From contig CABHOP010000053.1 in assembly GCA_902168085.1 (NCBI GenBank), forward strand, positions 1-50,665: a stretch of DNA of 50,665 bases, given 5' to 3'. The notes below the pieces were generated by a model that had not been told where the DNA came from, did not search any database, and saw only the letters and a list, made by a program, of their open reading frames with translations. This stretch comes from an uncultured Bacteroides sp. (GTDB lineage Bacteria > Bacteroidota > Bacteroidia > Chitinophagales > Chitinophagaceae). The translations under genes and the position numbers were made by a program. The stretch's first letter is position 1, and each line of letters opens with the position of its first letter. Of the stretch, positions 50,637 through 50,665 are shown piece by piece.

Positions 50637-50665
50637 CTGTCTCTTATACACATCTGACGCTGCCG
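50637..50665 (+). other. Illumina Nextera adapter read-through (not genomic)
   Basis: CTGTCTCTTATACACATCT, the Tn5 mosaic end, followed by GACGCTGCCG, the start of the Nextera read-1 adapter complement. It translates as the well-known contaminant ending SYTHLTLP. It should be trimmed. Confidence 0.97.

Overview
The window looks like one complete contig from a Bacteroidota genome, most likely Chitinophagales/Chitinophagaceae-like. The evidence is a type IX secretion (T9SS) cargo with a CHU_C-type tail paired with a PorP/SprF protein, another cargo with a Por-type tail, TAnnTTTG/TTG promoters instead of TATAAT ones, almost no Shine-Dalgarno sequences (rpsU is the striking exception), many SPII lipoproteins, and the rpsU-xerC-hpf and rhomboid-rhomboid-EEP gene orders. 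The final 29 bases (50637-50665) are not genomic: they are Illumina Nextera/Tn5 adapter, so the contig was built from tagmented short reads and real sequence stops at 50636. There is no IS element, prophage, CRISPR array, rRNA or canonical tRNA.

Layout. 1-2451: start of an outer-membrane protein, a possible small transcript, a small membrane protein and a DEAD-box helicase. 2452-6400 is the accessory part: a secreted Cys-rich orphan, an AT-rich islet with a coiled-coil/winged-helix-like protein (3717-4313) convergent with what I read as a structured non-coding RNA (4316-4552, minus), two blocks of REP-like palindromic repeats, and a trypsin-like protease broken by a 1-nt frameshift. 6100-9300: small membrane proteins, a GNAT acetyltransferase, a T9SS cargo and an AT-rich orphan. 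9400-13620: an ABC exporter, a DUF6624-like protein, an HxlR regulator, a DUF2306 protein and a lipoprotein. 13629-18095: nadB, then a DUF6029-like barrel divergent from a TlpA-like thioredoxin around a 17-bp palindrome, then ferritin. 18170-20950: a PQQ-propeller lipoprotein and rpsU-xerC-hpf. 21079-26065: lipoprotein, riboflavin synthase, CrtI-like oxidoreductase, GT4 glycosyltransferase and small proteins. 26197-31811: PorP/SprF and a 1516-residue PKD adhesin. 32012-38631: lysA, LOG, SpmAB, two small envelope proteins and a UbiD decarboxylase. 38723-49922: sugar nucleotidyltransferase, galE, MsbA-like exporter, cysS, EEP phosphatase, two rhomboids (one with both catalytic residues lost), a MutS-like ATPase and dihydroorotase. 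49991-50636: start of an unrecognised secreted protein.

Most of the window is ordinary housekeeping (translation, NAD, riboflavin, lysine, pyrimidine, cell envelope) in short operons closed by strong hairpin terminators. The best candidates for something undescribed are the structured RNA at 4316-4552 with its convergent wHTH-like partner, the pseudo-rhomboid/active-rhomboid pair, and the rpsU leader, which combines a strong Shine-Dalgarno sequence with a terminator-like hairpin directly before xerC. All family names come from motif reading and memory; no search was run.
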